The notes under the pieces were generated by a model. That model saw only the letters and a list, made by a program, of their open reading frames with translations. It was not told where the DNA came from and did not search any database. DNA of 62,000 bases, taken from positions 293,171-355,170 of the forward strand of contig MNCI01004284.1 of the NCBI GenBank assembly GCA_015680685.1, in the 5' to 3' direction. This DNA is from Gnetum montanum (Eukaryota > Streptophyta > Gnetopsida > Gnetales > Gnetaceae). The position numbers and the translations under genes were made by a program. This document shows positions 33,468 to 46,284 of the stretch, one piece after another. Positions within the stretch are counted from its first letter, which is position 1, and each line of letters starts with the position of its first letter.

Positions 33468-36120
33468 ATGGCTTCCACCACCACCGCTGTGGACACCTTC
33501 AACGCAGAGATGCCCTTCACGGGCCAAGGCACTACTGGTGCCGAACAACAGTTGAATCCAACGCAGGAAACACGTCGGTCTCTCAGAATCCAAAATCGAG
33601 GACCTGAGGGGCTGGCCCAGCAACACGAGCATTATAGTTTCCTTTATGCAAAGGTGCAAGCTAATCTACCCTTGGATTTACACGAACTTGAAGAAAAACG
33701 CAGCTTTGAGTTCGCTTACTGTAATAGGGAGGAATTCATTCCTACTCAGGGCATTTCTTTGCCTTTAACGCAAGTGTACCAAAGGCTTCTAGATCAACTA
33801 ATCCAGTTGACCAAGCTTAGGGAGTAACAAGACACAGCATCCAACCAGGATGATGCCTTTCAGGATGAGCAAGAGGAACTCGATTCCCAATCTGACGAAG
33901 GAGGTTAGGTGTTCCTATCCCACCTACCCAGTCCTTCTGGGCTAACCCGTTGTCTGTCACCACCCCTTTTATCATTACGCCTACGCTTCAGTAGCCTACA
34001 ACCGTAATTGCAATGGGTAGCCATGCTACATTCCTAGTGCATCATCATCTCCATTCCTCAGTTGCCCCCGCAGCAACTATGCAGCCGCAAGCCATTTATC
34101 AGCACGCTCCCACAGTGCGCAACACGCCTATCACGGCTACCCTACCGCATACCCATGCAGTACCTACTTTGCAACTGCACATAACTCCTACGCCGATTCC
34201 TACCTATGCATCAGTTTTTCCCACTGTGATGGGCCCGGGCCCATCCACGTGATGGACCCCGTTTTCTTCTTCATCCATTCTACAACCGTCACAGATGTCT
34301 CACTATGTTCACCCTCAGGCCTATCCGACCCCGCAAATGATACATCCTGGCATGGGGACATATTCTATCCTGCTAGTAACCCAAATGGCATATCTGGCAA
34401 CTCAACTTGCTATTACTGCTCCAACAATACCACCCACCAAGTGGTGGACAATGCAAATAACACCTTTAATGAGGGCGGTCCCAATGGCACCCCTGATGGG
34501 TCAAATCGCCACTGCCACCATACCGCATGTAGGAGTTTCCCCTGCAGTCCCTCAGCTGTCTACAATGTCACCAGGTTTAGACCAAGCATTTCAGCTCATC
34601 CAAACCCTAACTGAGGAAGTAAAACGCCTCAAGGCTGTTGGGTTCGATACGATACAAGTCATAGACTTCTATCAAGATGACCCCATCAACCCTACAATCC
34701 CTATGTTGATATTACCACCTGGGATGTCCCTCCCACACTTCACGAAGTACGATGGGGAAGGGGATCCCAATACCCATCTCGTCACTTTTCAGTCAAAGTC
34801 TTTGCTATTACAACAGTGGCTGCATACGATCATTCACGTCTTTGCCATGTCCCTAGCTAGGAAAGCCCTAGATTGGTACCACACGTTGTCACGTTCATCC
34901 ATTTCAACTTTGGAAGAACTATTGACCCAGTTTGTGACACCCTTCAAATATAACTTGAAGCTAGAAACTACACTGGATCAACTAATGGATGTGAAACAAG
35001 ACCCGTTAGAACCAGTTCAAAAATTCATTCAACGTTGGAGCACGAAACTTAATGAAATACATGAGCCCATCGGGGAGGCTTACTTGTTATCCATCTTTAA
35101 AGGTGCAGTGAATGACTTCACCAAGTCCAAACTGTATTACCTCGCTCCACGCTCACTTAGCCAAGATTTCACTTAAACGAAAAGCATACAAGACGCAGTT
35201 GAGATGAGCAAAGACCCAACCTACATCACTTACAAGAACAATTTCACAAAAAAGGACAAGGGTAAAGCCACAACAACCATGGTGGCTGCTGTGGTAGCTA
35301 AGGCCAAGCCCAAACATAGCAACAGTAGAAGCAAGAATTACAAGAAACCGTCTATGCCTGCGGTTGCTTCTGCGCCCAAACCAGGCCAAGTATCACAACC
35401 TGCTGCACTTGCGCCCGAGACATCTGCATACACTAAACCCAACTTCGAGCGCAAAGATCATTTGAAATACACCCCACTGCCTCTCAAACCTTCAGAACTC
35501 TTGAAGCAACTATTGGCAGCAGGATACATCCAACACAAGCAGATGTTGGAAGAAGCAAACATGAGACATCGATGTTATTGTGAGCTCCTTACGAATCCCT
35601 CTTTGGCCCTACCCAATGAGCCCCCACTTCCTAGGGGTTTCAGGCTAGATAGGTTTTGTGACTACCAACAACTATGTGGTCACACCACAAATTATTTTCT
35701 ATCATTGTAGGATGACATCCAAAGATTAATTGACCTAGGAAAGCTAATGCTAGATGAAAGTAACCCAGTACGCCCTGAAAATCAATCTATGTATGTCTAT
35801 ATAGACCCCCTCAATGCCAATAATGCCAATTACGTAATCAATGCCATTAGTATTAACAATGATCCCACATCATCCTTCCAGCCATTTTTGATTTTTGTGC
35901 CTCAACATAGTGCACCAATAGCACCAATGGTTGGTCCAAGTTTGCAGCCGCCCATCTTGAAAGTCCCACCACAAGCATCTACCTTTGCATTGCCTATTAG
36001 CGAGGCCACACGGCCCTGTCAGTCACCACATCTAGCTCCATTCATCATCAGGGGGCCAACATCTTCGACAGCCCCCACCTCCTACAACAACATTAAACAA
36101 CCTCCTTGCCCCACTAGGTG
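33468..36120 (+). pseudogene. gag: gag of element B (decayed)
   Basis: It starts ATGGCTTCCACCACC; the first open block (33468-33827) ends TKLRE and includes FLYAKVQANLPLDLHELEEK and SFEFAYCNREEFIP. A proline/threonine-rich linker follows. The gag domain lies at 34700-35175 with LPHFTKYDGEGDPNTHLVTF, AMSLARKALDWYHTL and EPVQKFIQRWSTKLNEIHEP. A basic tail follows from 35204 (DPTYITYKNNFTKKDKGK), then a zinc-knuckle-like CDYQQLCGHTTNYF at about 35660 and a tail similar to A and A' (NPVRPENQSMYVY). Frame changes near 33830, 34300 and 35176 and stops separate these blocks. The gag domain itself is open for over 150 codons. Confidence 0.85.
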
Positions 36121-36159
36121 AGAAGCCTACTTGGTGGATGAGGCGTCAAAGGGGAATAC

Positions 36160-37142
36160 TGTCAAAAGATGAAGGTTGACACGATTACACAGCCTGCGTC
36201 ACCTGACCAACAAAGATCTGAACCTAGGTCTGAAGTTGTCTCTCCTTGAGAGATTTTTCTTTTAGGACGAATTGAGGAGGAGGAAGGTGTCAAACACACA
36301 GGTGGCCAAGACTTCTTGGATGCCCTCACCCAGGTCAAGCAAGCCCTAAGGCAGAAAAATGCTACGTTAAGCTTATACGACCTAGTCATGACATCCGTAC
36401 CTCACTGCGAGGCTCTAGTCCGCATGTTAACAGCGATTCTAGTTGATGAAAACATGCTGGTAGAAGAGAAAGTGATACACTCGGTCATACTCCCCTCTAT
36501 ACCTAGAAATTCCACAGTACCTCGATTGACTTTCAGCAGCAACACCATTAAGGAAGATCTCAAAGGAGGCCAAGTGACTATGATGCCTTTCTTCATCACA
36601 ATTCGGGTCGGCCAACACCAGATCCTAAGGATACACGTCAATGATGGGGCTGCCACAAATGTCATTTCCTTTCCTATTATAGATAAGTTGGGATTGGTCA
36701 ACTAGATCAAACCAACAGCAACGTCGTGTCTACGATCCTTCAATGGGACGCGCGTCCTGGTGAAGGGAATAGTTCATGTAAACTTCGTAGCAGGGGACTA
36801 GTTCTCCACAAATGCAATGTTCGTCGTGGTCGAAGAAATGCCCAGGTTTAACCTGATCTTAGGAACATCGTGGTTAGCACAACTTAGGGCTATCTCCTTG
36901 CCTATACACCAGGAAATCCACTTACCATACGCGTGTAAGGAGGTGATAATCCATGGTGACGAGGTAGTAACACAAGCAATTAGCAACGTAGGCATGGAAT
37001 AGGGTTCAGAAGTTACAACCTTTGAAGATGAAGCACCTGTTCATGCATGCATTAATCATACAGTGAAGAGATTGGTCCAGCGAGCAGATCCTCAAATCGA
37101 AAATGCATGGTGTGAATTGCCCTTCCAAGCGAAGGATAGTGT
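36160..37142 (+). pseudogene. Aspartic protease region of element B (decayed)
   Basis: The open block 36316-36705 contains SLYDLVMTSVPHCEALVRML, matching A and A'. Its active-site area reads RIHVNDGAATNVISFPIIDK, where D-G-A replaces the usual D[ST]G. After a stop at 36703 the frame continues with MPRFNLILGTSWLAQLRAIS (about 36840-36900), the second conserved protease strand. It ends near 37142, where the spacer begins. Confidence 0.75.
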
Positions 37143-40100
37143 TATGGGTGGGGGCTCGGGTGAAATGCCTTGATCCTATGTTCTGATCAACCTGTGAAAG
37201 GTTAAGAGGCAGCTATGCATAGCATAGCAGCCTTGCGACCTCCCACCTAGTTGCTATCCTTGCATATTCACTGTTTCCTGGTCTCATCAATATGCCGTCC
37301 TTTTGGCATGCTATGCTAACAGCTCGAAATGGCCCAAAATTAGCATACGAGAGCATGAAAAAATTACATAATGCACAAGTTAATACAAAACTAGTCTACT
37401 TGCTAAAGTTTTCCATTTCATTCAAAATTTTCGCCCATTGGCAATGTTTGTAAAATTTTCAAAGTATTTAACAAAAAAGAAAAAGAGAGAGAGGAGTCCC
37501 ATGTTGTCATGGGTTATCTCGTTCGCATCGCCTTCACCATTTGCCCCACTTCACCTACTTGTGCATCGCCCACTCCTGTGTCGCCCCTTACTGGCTCTTC
37601 ATTTCCTCCCTCCACTGGCCTCAAACCTTCATTGAGGGCCTATATCACAAGAGTAGAGTAGTTAGCTAAGGCAACAAATGCGGTAAACGCTAGCTATAGC
37701 ACAAAATTAAAGAGACTAATCCGAGGAGAGCCTGTGTCAATCTCAAGAGGTATCTAGTCTAGACCGAGCTTGAGGCGATGTCCAATCTCCTCTATCAAAA
37801 TGTTCATCCAACACCTGTCACTAGGCTCAGCATTCGCAGTGGCAACTTTCTCCCTTTCCAAGGTCATCCACTTTAGAGGTTCTTGGGAAAGGGAGGTGGT
37901 TGTGGTCTCTCCTATAGGGAGGTTCACCCTCAGGTTAGGAGACTCTGTGACCTTCACCTACTCTTTAAACTTGGCATCGGCCTCAGAAGCATCGATGGCC
38001 TTCACGAACATTTCATACGAGAACGCCTGCACAACAGCGTCTTTATACAATCTTTGATGGGTTTCATTTTCTAGCTTGTATGTATATTTGTGATCCCTCT
38101 GGGCTTTCCCCCTTTCAAAGACCTTAGCGCTGATGTTTTTCATATCCTGGCACTTCTAGGCTAGCAAGTCCATCTTCATCTGCTATTCGATTATTTCGCG
38201 GGTGGATTCTACATTTTGATAAACAAAAGTCCAAAACCTAGCATAGTTTTCCATAGCCCTTTACAAATCAACAGGGTCAGGGTTATGGTTTATGAGGAAA
38301 TTGATCCTCAACCTAAGGTTCTCCACCTTGGCAACCAGTTCGTCCTCTCTCTGATCGGTCCTTTAGGCTTATTTCCACAGGTATTCATTGGTGCGTCTAC
38401 ACTCCCACAAAGAGCGCGCCAAGTGCAAGACACATTTGTAAGCCTCATCAAATGTACGATGAGATACCTCGATCACGTCAGGTGAGAGTGTGGGCACCAC
38501 GCCAACCTCCATAGGTCATGCTAGGTCCCACTTAAGCCGAGAAGCTGTTCAAAGTGCACAAAGCGTAGTAAACATGTTAGCTTAACATAATCAATAAGCT
38601 CAAAAATTGCAATGTGGCAACATGAGGGTAGTTGACACTCCTACTTACCTGCATGAGGATCTACCTACTGAAGGCGTTTGATCATGTTATCAACAAGTCC
38701 CTGAACAAATGAAAATTTGTTAGGGACTTCAGCCCATGACTCCATATGAGGAGGAGGAAGCCCTGAAGCATCAGTAGTAGCACCTGTTACATGACTAAGC
38801 ATGTCAGCAATGGCCAAAATGGACTATGGTAAGACACATGTAAAGCCTAACTCACCAGCATCCAGCTGTGGTCTTTCTTCTTGCCGATGAAACATAATCG
38901 CGGTAGGCTCAGCAGAAGGCCCAACCATGTCCATGAAAGCCCCTACCTCATGCACTGTTGCCTTTCCTTTCAGAAGGGTAGCATCTTTCTTATTTTGGGA
39001 AGGTACCTCTTCGTTAGGAAGAGGCTCCCTAATGACAAGAGTCCCTGCCCTGGAGACAAGAGCTCCATTATTCCTGACCGAGGCCCTTTCTTTCAAAGCC
39101 GGTACCCCCGTGTCCTTATTTTTCGCCCTCATCCTGAGGGCCAACACTCCCTCGTCATCTTCTTCTTCTGCCCACAAAAAGGCATACATACATCAAATCA
39201 AAACAAGCTAACTCAAAACATATGCCATGCTATGACACATTGCCTAACGAAGCATGAAATAGCAAGCAATAGGAAAGTAAACTAAATATTATATAGTGCT
39301 CACCAATGGGGGGTCACGTTCACCACAACTTGAACCACAGTCTTCATCCCTCCTCTTCGTGAAGGATTTCCCTGGTTGAGGGTGGTCTCTTTCTTCGCAG
39401 CTCCGTGGGCATGGTCTCAGCTATGAGATGTTCACCCTATGTCACATTGCCGATTATGGCAGGGGACATCTACCCTACGCTATCCTAGTCGTAAGTGCTA
39501 CAAACTGCCAGACCTTTAGTCGTTACAGATAATGACTCCCCCACTACTTCTGGAGGGTCCTGGGCTTGCATAGTTCAAAGGACTTGTCGAATCCATGGCT
39601 TAGGAATCTAGTCACGATCTAGCTCAGACCAGACTCCATCCTCCTAGACCACCAGGAACTCCGTGAAGCACTTTAAATAGCCTATTCAGAAAGCATAGTG
39701 TATGTTAGAGCGAGACTCCGTTGGCTCATGGAGTCCCAAAATCTCAGCCTGCAAACCACTGCATAGGAACTCAACCCAGTTGTAATGGGCCCCCTCCTCC
39801 ATGACTTCCTACATGACCCAAGCTTGTTCAAGCCCCAGGACCTTCCCTTGGATGAGAAATTGAGGGAATGCGCGAGCATGAAAGACCGGGTATATCCCCA
39901 TAGCAGGACCTTCACTGAGTTTGTCCATAGGGAACCCCTTTTGCTCATTAGTGAGCCTCAGCCATTCTTCAATATTTTTCTTCTAAAGGGTCAACTCTTT
40001 CTTTTCCTTTGACATCATGTCGATGCCATCAGCAGGAACACCAGACAAATCTACAAACAACTGCTCATTGATGTCAATGACCACCAGCACACCCCACACG

Positions 40101-42700
40101 TACGTACAGAAACGACTCGCCTGCCCAGAGAAGGAGTTAACCAAGGAAAGCATTTCAGCAGCAAGGACACCCAAATTTGGAGCCATGAAAAAATCAATAA
40201 GCCCAGCCATTCAGATTTTCTTAAGCAAGGGGTCCGGAGCCCCTTGTTCTAACCAGCTTTGGCTCGCCACTACTTCACCATAGTTGAAGTAAATGTTTTC
40301 CCTTTGCCTCTTGGCAATTACCACTATCACCTCATCAGGCTTCCTGACTCCTACAGTAATGATCACAAAACTTACTTAGCATAATAAACTATGAAAACAC
40401 TTGAGCATGTGGTGCCTGCCTGTTAACCCACCAGGTCTATACGGTGAGGGGAATAGCCGAAGCTCAGCCGCCAAGACGGCTTCGAGCATGACCTGCTTGA
40501 AAGGTTCTCTCCACTTCTTGTCCATCCAACCCTTCACCCTACAATAACTATAGAGGGAGATGAGCGTGCATAGGTAGGAACAGTATCCATCTCCATAATG
40601 AGCAATCACGCCTACCCGCAGGCTCTTGGCAAAGGCAAATTCTCGTAGGGCTTGCTATGTTGTGGCCAACTTACCCAGCTGGTCAAGAACCTCATCATCG
40701 TCAATATAGAACCTAGTGACAAGCACACACTATCAGCACTTGGTCAAGTATGGCCAACGTTGCACAACCAAGAAAAGTAAAGACGTGAAACTCACCCGCC
40801 AATGTAATGGACGGTCCCTTGTGGGTTCTGAAAGAGGGCCGCCATTTGGCACGCAAGATACAGTGTGTTGTATGGGTGATAACATTGGTATTCTGGCATA
40901 TTCCAAATCCAGGCTAGGCACCTCAAAACTGTTGACTGTGGGTTAGATCCTCCTCCTTCTGGCCTACTTGCGGACGCGACGTCGGAAAGGTATCTCAGGA
41001 TACCCTAATTTTTCCTTGGCAGTATGGCCTCTATTATGACAGATGCCTCCTCTTTGTCTAAGGAGGACCAAACCATGAGACTAAAATGGTTGAGGAGGAA
41101 TTGCAGGAAGTCTCATGCCCCATCCCTGAACTAAACTGCTCGCTCTCTCACACGTATCAGGGGAGGAGGAACATTGGCCATAGGTCTGCCCACGTGACAT
41201 AGGACCTCTTCAAGGTCCAAGATGATCAGCCTAGACCTTGGCCCCACTCTGCACGATGCAACCAACAGATATTGACATCAAATTTGAAAGCAATGCATGT
41301 GCAACATAGCAGCACTTAGCAGAACATGAATGTAACGTAACATAAACCTTTGCTCACCACAGTGTAGCAACGATGCGAAAGCCTAGCATAGCAAGAACAC
41401 ACAAGTAGCTTAGCATAGCAGCAAAATGATTAACAACATGATCAAACAAAAAAGCCATGCACCACAGTGCTACGTCAAACATGACCAAAACCCTCCCGAA
41501 GGTCTTACACCATGGCATGCCAAGGTCAAGCAACTTAAAGGGCCCCAGCCCCATAGTCGCGACAACCGTGACAGCAGCAATGGCCTTGCATGCAATTACA
41601 ACGAGACCCTTGCACAACAGCCATGACCAAAAGAAAAAGAGGTTGTGGCAACAAAAAAGCTAAAAAAACATGGTTGCAGAAAATACAAATGACAAAACAA
41701 ATGAGACGCAAAACCAAGGCAGAAAGCGGCAGAAGGTGCAAGGAGAAAAGGATAGAGGAAACATGAAAACTCATTGAGTCAACAGTGTGCTCTCCCATGA
41801 TGGAACATGCACTTATGGCCCATGCCTTAGGGTCTTCTTCTCCTCCCTGACCTTCACGAGCACTAATTTAGTTTTAGGAGCCATGTCCTTGATTGCGTAG
41901 TTACGATCGTCGCCTTAGAAATTCACCTCGCTAACCGATTAACACAATTTCTCCACACTCTGAAATCGTCGAGTGCTCCGATAAGGATTCTGCGCTTTTA
42001 CGATGAAAATTTTGAAATTACCAGGGTTCAATCCCTATTTATGGTAGTAGTGGAAAAATGAGGAAAATTTCTCTCTCTCTCTCTCCGATTAATACGGAGC
42101 ATGGCATGCAACGTAGCATGCTCGCCACGACATCACGACACTATTAGCATTTAAACATTGGCATGCTTCAGGCCAATTACTCGCCTTCTTGAAAACTAAT
42201 ATAATAATGTTTGTTTTCGATTAAAGGTCTGAAAAGACCTTAAACTAACAAACCTAGCATGACCACGCTCCTTAGGACCCAAAAATAGTAATTTCCACTC
42301 ATAACGATCACAATCCACAATGACGTCAAGCTAACTAAGTCCTTACATTAGTAGTTACCTCGTATGCCTCGACATAGGTGGTATCATATTTTCTAGCAGT
42401 TTCATGTCTTCATTCCCGCACTAGCAGTTCAATACCCTTTGTACTCATAGTTTCATTCTTTTTATTATCAATATTTTGCATGTCGCATTTCGCAATATGG
42501 GAGTCTGAAATGACACTAAACTAACATTTTGGTATTCACATATCAACCGTCCACAGCTTCGCACTTCACATCAATGATTTACATATCTTTAGCAATTCTA
42601 AACTCTTATGCCTTAGCGGTCCACCACGACCTTAAACTAGCAAACTCTCAATCTGTACATCGCCTTACTTAGCAAGTCGCACCTCGGTGTTGCTTTGCAG
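37143..42700 (+). other. Protease-RT spacer of element B, possible giant intron
   Basis: 5.6 kb separate protease from RT, although both are on the plus strand and belong to one gag-pol order. The spacer has no plus-strand coding signal; it holds the antisense gene (37740-41890), a CT microsatellite (42067-42087) and motif copies GACCTTAAACTAACAAACC (42236), GACACTAAACTAAC (42510) and GACCTTAAACTAGCAAAC (42629). It ends at a good-looking acceptor, TGTTGCTTTGCAG (42688-42700). Ogre elements are known to carry an intron between protease and RT; that this is one is inference. Confidence 0.5.
37740..41890 (-). pseudogene. Antisense accessory gene of element B (decayed)
   Basis: On the minus strand a plausible start is ATGGCTCCTAAAACTAAATTAG at about 41883. 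A segment at 41236-40985 runs 80 codons with three stops: RLIILDLEEVLCHVGRP, then DFLQFLLNHFSLMVWSSLDK. This spacing (LDL..VL then WSS) resembles HAD/FCP1-like phosphatases; the second motif-I acidic residue is Glu. Later blocks are IWNMPEYQCYHPYNTLYLAC (40890), FFMAPNLGVLAAEMLSLVNS (40190), YPVFHARAFPQFLIQGKVLG (39880) and a charged coiled-coil-like C-terminus (38480-37750). Several GT...AG-type breaks between blocks suggest introns. A matching antisense gene occurs in A. Function unknown. Confidence 0.55.
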
Positions 42701-42819
42701 ACTTACGTTTCACACAATCTTTGATGATCCTTACCCAGGCTCTCATCTTATGATGGCAGGTCAAGCAAGAGATGGAAATCCATCGTGCCCTTTCCACGCC
42801 TCTAATGTTAGTAGGGCCT

Positions 42820-43960
42820 CAAGGCAAGCTCGCGAGACAGTTGAACCCAGACATGATTGACTAGGGATCGATTACGATTAACACTATAGCAACCTTGGAA
42901 GCGCCCCTAGATTGGCCCAAACACCAGGTCCATGCCCAAGATTTAGAGGCCAGGGATGTAACTGAGGATCCTCTCATCGAGATACCCGTAACCACACCAA
43001 GAAAGGAGGTGAAGACATTAAGACTTGGCTTCCTCCTAGGCACACAAATACACGAGGGTATAGTTAAAACTTTGTAGGATCACATCGATGTCTTCGCATG
43101 CTCATACGGTGACATGCTGGGTCTGGATCTACGATTGATTCAGTATAACATTGTCCTAGGCCCACATGTAAGGGCAGTCAAGAAAAAGGCATGTAATATT
43201 AAGCCAAAAATTGCACTAGCTATTAGGGACAAAATCACCAAGTTATACCGAGCAGGTTTCATCCGTGCTATTGACTATTCGGAGTGGGTGTCCAACATCA
43301 TTGTGGTTTCAAAGAAAATAGGAGGGATATAAATCTGTATAGACTTTTAAGACTTTAACAAGGTAATGATCAAAGACAACTTCCCACTCCCAAGCATCAA
43401 TAAACTCATTGACACCACAGCTGGTCATGCTTTTCTATCCTTCATGGATGGTTTCTCTAGATACAACCAAATCTGCATCAACCTAGAGCACCAGCTGTCA
43501 ACAACCTTCATGACTCCATGGGGAACCTTCTACTATACCATGATGCCTTTCGGGCTCAAGAATGCTAAAGCAACCTACCAATGAGCCATGACCTACATTT
43601 TCAGTGACTACATCCTAGAGACGTTAAACGATTACGTGGATAATATAGCGGTTATGTCCAAAGAGGTGGCCCACCACCCACGCGATCTAGAGTTAGTTCT
43701 CAAGTGCTGCCAAAGATACAATTTACGTTTTAATCCTAAGAAGTGTGTCTTCGGGGTCAAGACCGAATGCATGTTAGGGTTTGTGGTATCAGAGGCCGGA
43801 ATACGGGTGGACCTAGACAAAGTCAAGGCCATCGTCAGTCTAGCCCCCCCTACAAATCTTAAAGAGTTATGTGGTTTGCAAGGTAGAGTGAAATTCATTT
43901 GAAGGTTTATAGCAAGGTTGACCAACAAGTTACACCCCATGCAACATCTTCTAAAGAAGG
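42820..43960 (+). pseudogene. pol: Reverse transcriptase of element B (decayed)
   Basis: The N-terminal lead (42895-43077) reads EIPVTTPRKEVKTLRLGFLL. Fingers and palm follow: IALAIRDKITKLYRAGFIRA, IDYSEWVSNIIVVSKK, ICIDF, FPLPSINKLIDTTAGHAFLS and MTPWGTFYYTMMPFGLKN. The catalytic motif is YVDN (43633-43644) instead of YVDD, so the second catalytic Asp is lost by one G-to-A change. Stops at 43330, 43582 (TGA), 43900 (TGA) and others. The thumb reads LRFNPKKCVFGVKTECMLGF. Confidence 0.9.
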
Positions 43961-44440
43961 GGGTTGACTTCGAGTGGACAACCTAGTGTCAACAAGCCTT
44001 CAAAAACCTGAAGAAGGAGCTCTCGCACCTCCCAATGGTACACCCACTGGAAAGGGACAAGCCTTTCTTCATATACCTTGCCACCTCTAACTCATCCATA
44101 GCCGCACTACTATGTCAGAAGTGGGACGACGGTTCTAAGATACCAGTGTATTACCTGAGCCACGCACTAATAACATACAAAGAAAAATACAATGAAGTGA
44201 AAAGGAACTACCTAGCCTTTGTGTTCACACTAAGAAAGTGGTAGCACTATCTATTTTGCAGCATAACCAACATCATCTGCAAAAGTAACATACTTCGGGC
44301 TATCACCGGCAACTTGTACGAAAGTAGCAGAATAGCCCAATGAAAAGCAATAACCATGGAGTTCGACCTACGTTATGTAATTCAATCATTGACAAAGGGC
44401 CAAGCCATAGCAACCCAACTGGCGGCCTCACCAGTTGACA
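43960..44440 (+). pseudogene. RNase H of element B (decayed)
   Basis: It contains LERDKPFFIYLATSNSSIAA, KIPVYYLSHALITYKEKYNE and VKRNYLAFVFTLRKW, then a stop (44242-44244), followed by ILRAITGNLYESSRIAQ, a TGA, and KAITMEFDLRYVIQ. A' has the corresponding Trp after IAQ, showing that the TGA came from TGG. Confidence 0.85.
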
Positions 44441-44469
44441 ACTAGGAAACTATAGATCCCAAGTTCTCA

Positions 44470-44960
44470 GACGAATACATTAGCAATGTTGCCATCATCC
44501 CATCGCATTTCGAGACAATTTTATATTTCGATAGCACCTCAACCATGCGAGGACGTAGCGCCGCTGCCATGATCACATTCCCCTCTAGGGAAATGTACCC
44601 ATCCGCTTATCGATTTTTGTTCCTATGCACCAACAACATGGCAGAGTATCAGGGGCTGCTCAGAGGCCTCTTAATTGCCCGCACGCTTCATGTACAACAC
44701 TTGGCAATCCGAGGAGATTCACAACTAGTTGTGAATCAAATCACCAATATCTATGCTTGCAAGGCTACGCACCTGCAACCCTACTACGACCTAGAAAAAA
44801 CCTTACTGAAGCAATTCATGACCACTGATGTGCAACATGTGCCACACAACAAGAACACCATAGCAAACGTCTTAGCTACCCTCACGTTAAACATTCCATC
44901 GTATTCCTTGGAAAAATTGCCAACTATGATCATAGAATGCGTGGAGCCTATCACTTAGGA
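44470..44960 (+). pseudogene. Archaeal-type second RNase H of element B
   Basis: Open for 137 codons from 44545. Contains NMAEYQGLLRGLLIARTLHV, LAIRGDSQLVVNQITNIYAC and DVQHVPHNKNTIANVLATL. The metal-binding acidic positions E (AEYQ) and D (GDSQ) are intact; the first strand, YFDSTSTMRGRSAA, is just upstream at 44524. It is placed between the ordinary RNase H and integrase, as in Tat-lineage elements. Confidence 0.85.
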
Positions 44961-45039
44961 GGAACACGTGGTCTTTGTCGATGCTGCGGGTACCCCGGAG
45001 TGGTACGATAACATTAAAGCTTATTTACAGCATGGCGAA

Positions 45040-46241
45040 TCCCCAGGTGGATTGACATCAGCTTAAAGAGATGCAATCTGCAAATGCACTCGGAAATACG
45101 TGCTTATGGGAAATGATGCCTTGTGCCAATGATCCTATGATGGGATATTGCTGGCATGTGTGGGTGGTAAGCAAGCACAAAAGGTAGTTAATGAGGTTCA
45201 CGAAGGGCTGTGTGGTGGACACATAGCACCCAGGGCTATGGCTATGAAAATCAGATGCCTAGGGTACTATTGGCCCTACATGGAGCATGACTGCCTATCG
45301 AAGGTCAAGACATGTGACACGTGCCATAGATACGCAAATTTCATACACATAGCACCTACAGGCCTATACCCAACACAAATTACGTGGCCCTTCCAACGAT
45401 GGGGATTAGACCTCATAGAGCCTATCACACCTAAGTCCTCCATAGGACATAGCTTCATTATCACTGCCACAGAGTATTTTACTAAGTGGGTGGAAGCTAT
45501 TCCCCTTAGGAAAACAACGTCTCAGCAAATCTGCCATTTCATCCTCGATAACATCGTAACTAAGTTTGGGCTTTCGATGACTATTGTGACTGACAATGGA
45601 CCACAGTTTAGCAGTGCGGAAACCCGAACCTTCTATAGAAACCTAGGCATTAAACAATCATTTTCTTCCCCTTACTATTCACAGGAGAACAGGTAGGTGG
45701 AGGCTACAAATAAGTCCATCATCAACTTGCTAAAGTGTATGCTTAGCAATAGCAAGAGGTGGTGGCACGAGCAAATACTCTACATCCTCTGGGCCTATCA
45801 GAAGACTTGCAGAACTACGACAAGTAAGACCCCTTACAGTCTTGTTTATGGATCTGAAGCTATATTGCCTCTTGAGTTACAGGTACCCTCACTTCGGATG
45901 ATCCTGTTCGATGCCATAAGTAAAGCCCAGAACACGAATCACGAACCATCGATCTCGACTCGGTGGAGGAGGAATGAATGCAGATGCTGAGACGAATTGA
46001 GCATTAATAGAACAAACAATAGCAGAAGAATTGTACAGACCCACATTGGTAGCCAGTGCAGAAGGGAGACCTCATCCTCAAGGTCGTTCATGAGCATGTA
46101 AGCAAGTTCTCAGCCAACTGGGAAGGTCCTTACGTGGTCGCTAAAGCCTTTGGGAATGGAGCCTTCAAGCCGGCGGACATGGATGACAATGATTTTGCCA
46201 ACCTAGTGAACCATACATATGTCAAGCCGTACTCCGTTTGA
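45040..46241 (+). pseudogene. pol: Integrase of element B (one stop in the core)
   Basis: The zinc-binding HHCC is complete in the block from 45148: His 18 and 25 (HEGLCGGH), Cys 56 and 59 (CDTCHR). The core has D88 (GLDLI), D149 (VTDNGPQF) and the Glu two codons after a TAG at 45694-45696, so the D-to-E spacing is 35 residues. It continues WWHEQILYILWAYQKTCRTT and the C-terminal SANWEGPYVVAKAFGNGAFK up to VNHTYVKPYSV at 46241. A frameshift near 45985 separates the C-terminus. The best preserved enzyme in the window. Confidence 0.9.
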
Positions 46242-46284
46242 AGTACAACGGCAACAACAAGCACTGTCTGCTATGACGATAAAT

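Noticed and set aside
42067-42087. CT microsatellite as a regulatory site
   Set aside because: A simple CT run; it may serve as a pyrimidine tract but lies 600 bases before the candidate acceptor.
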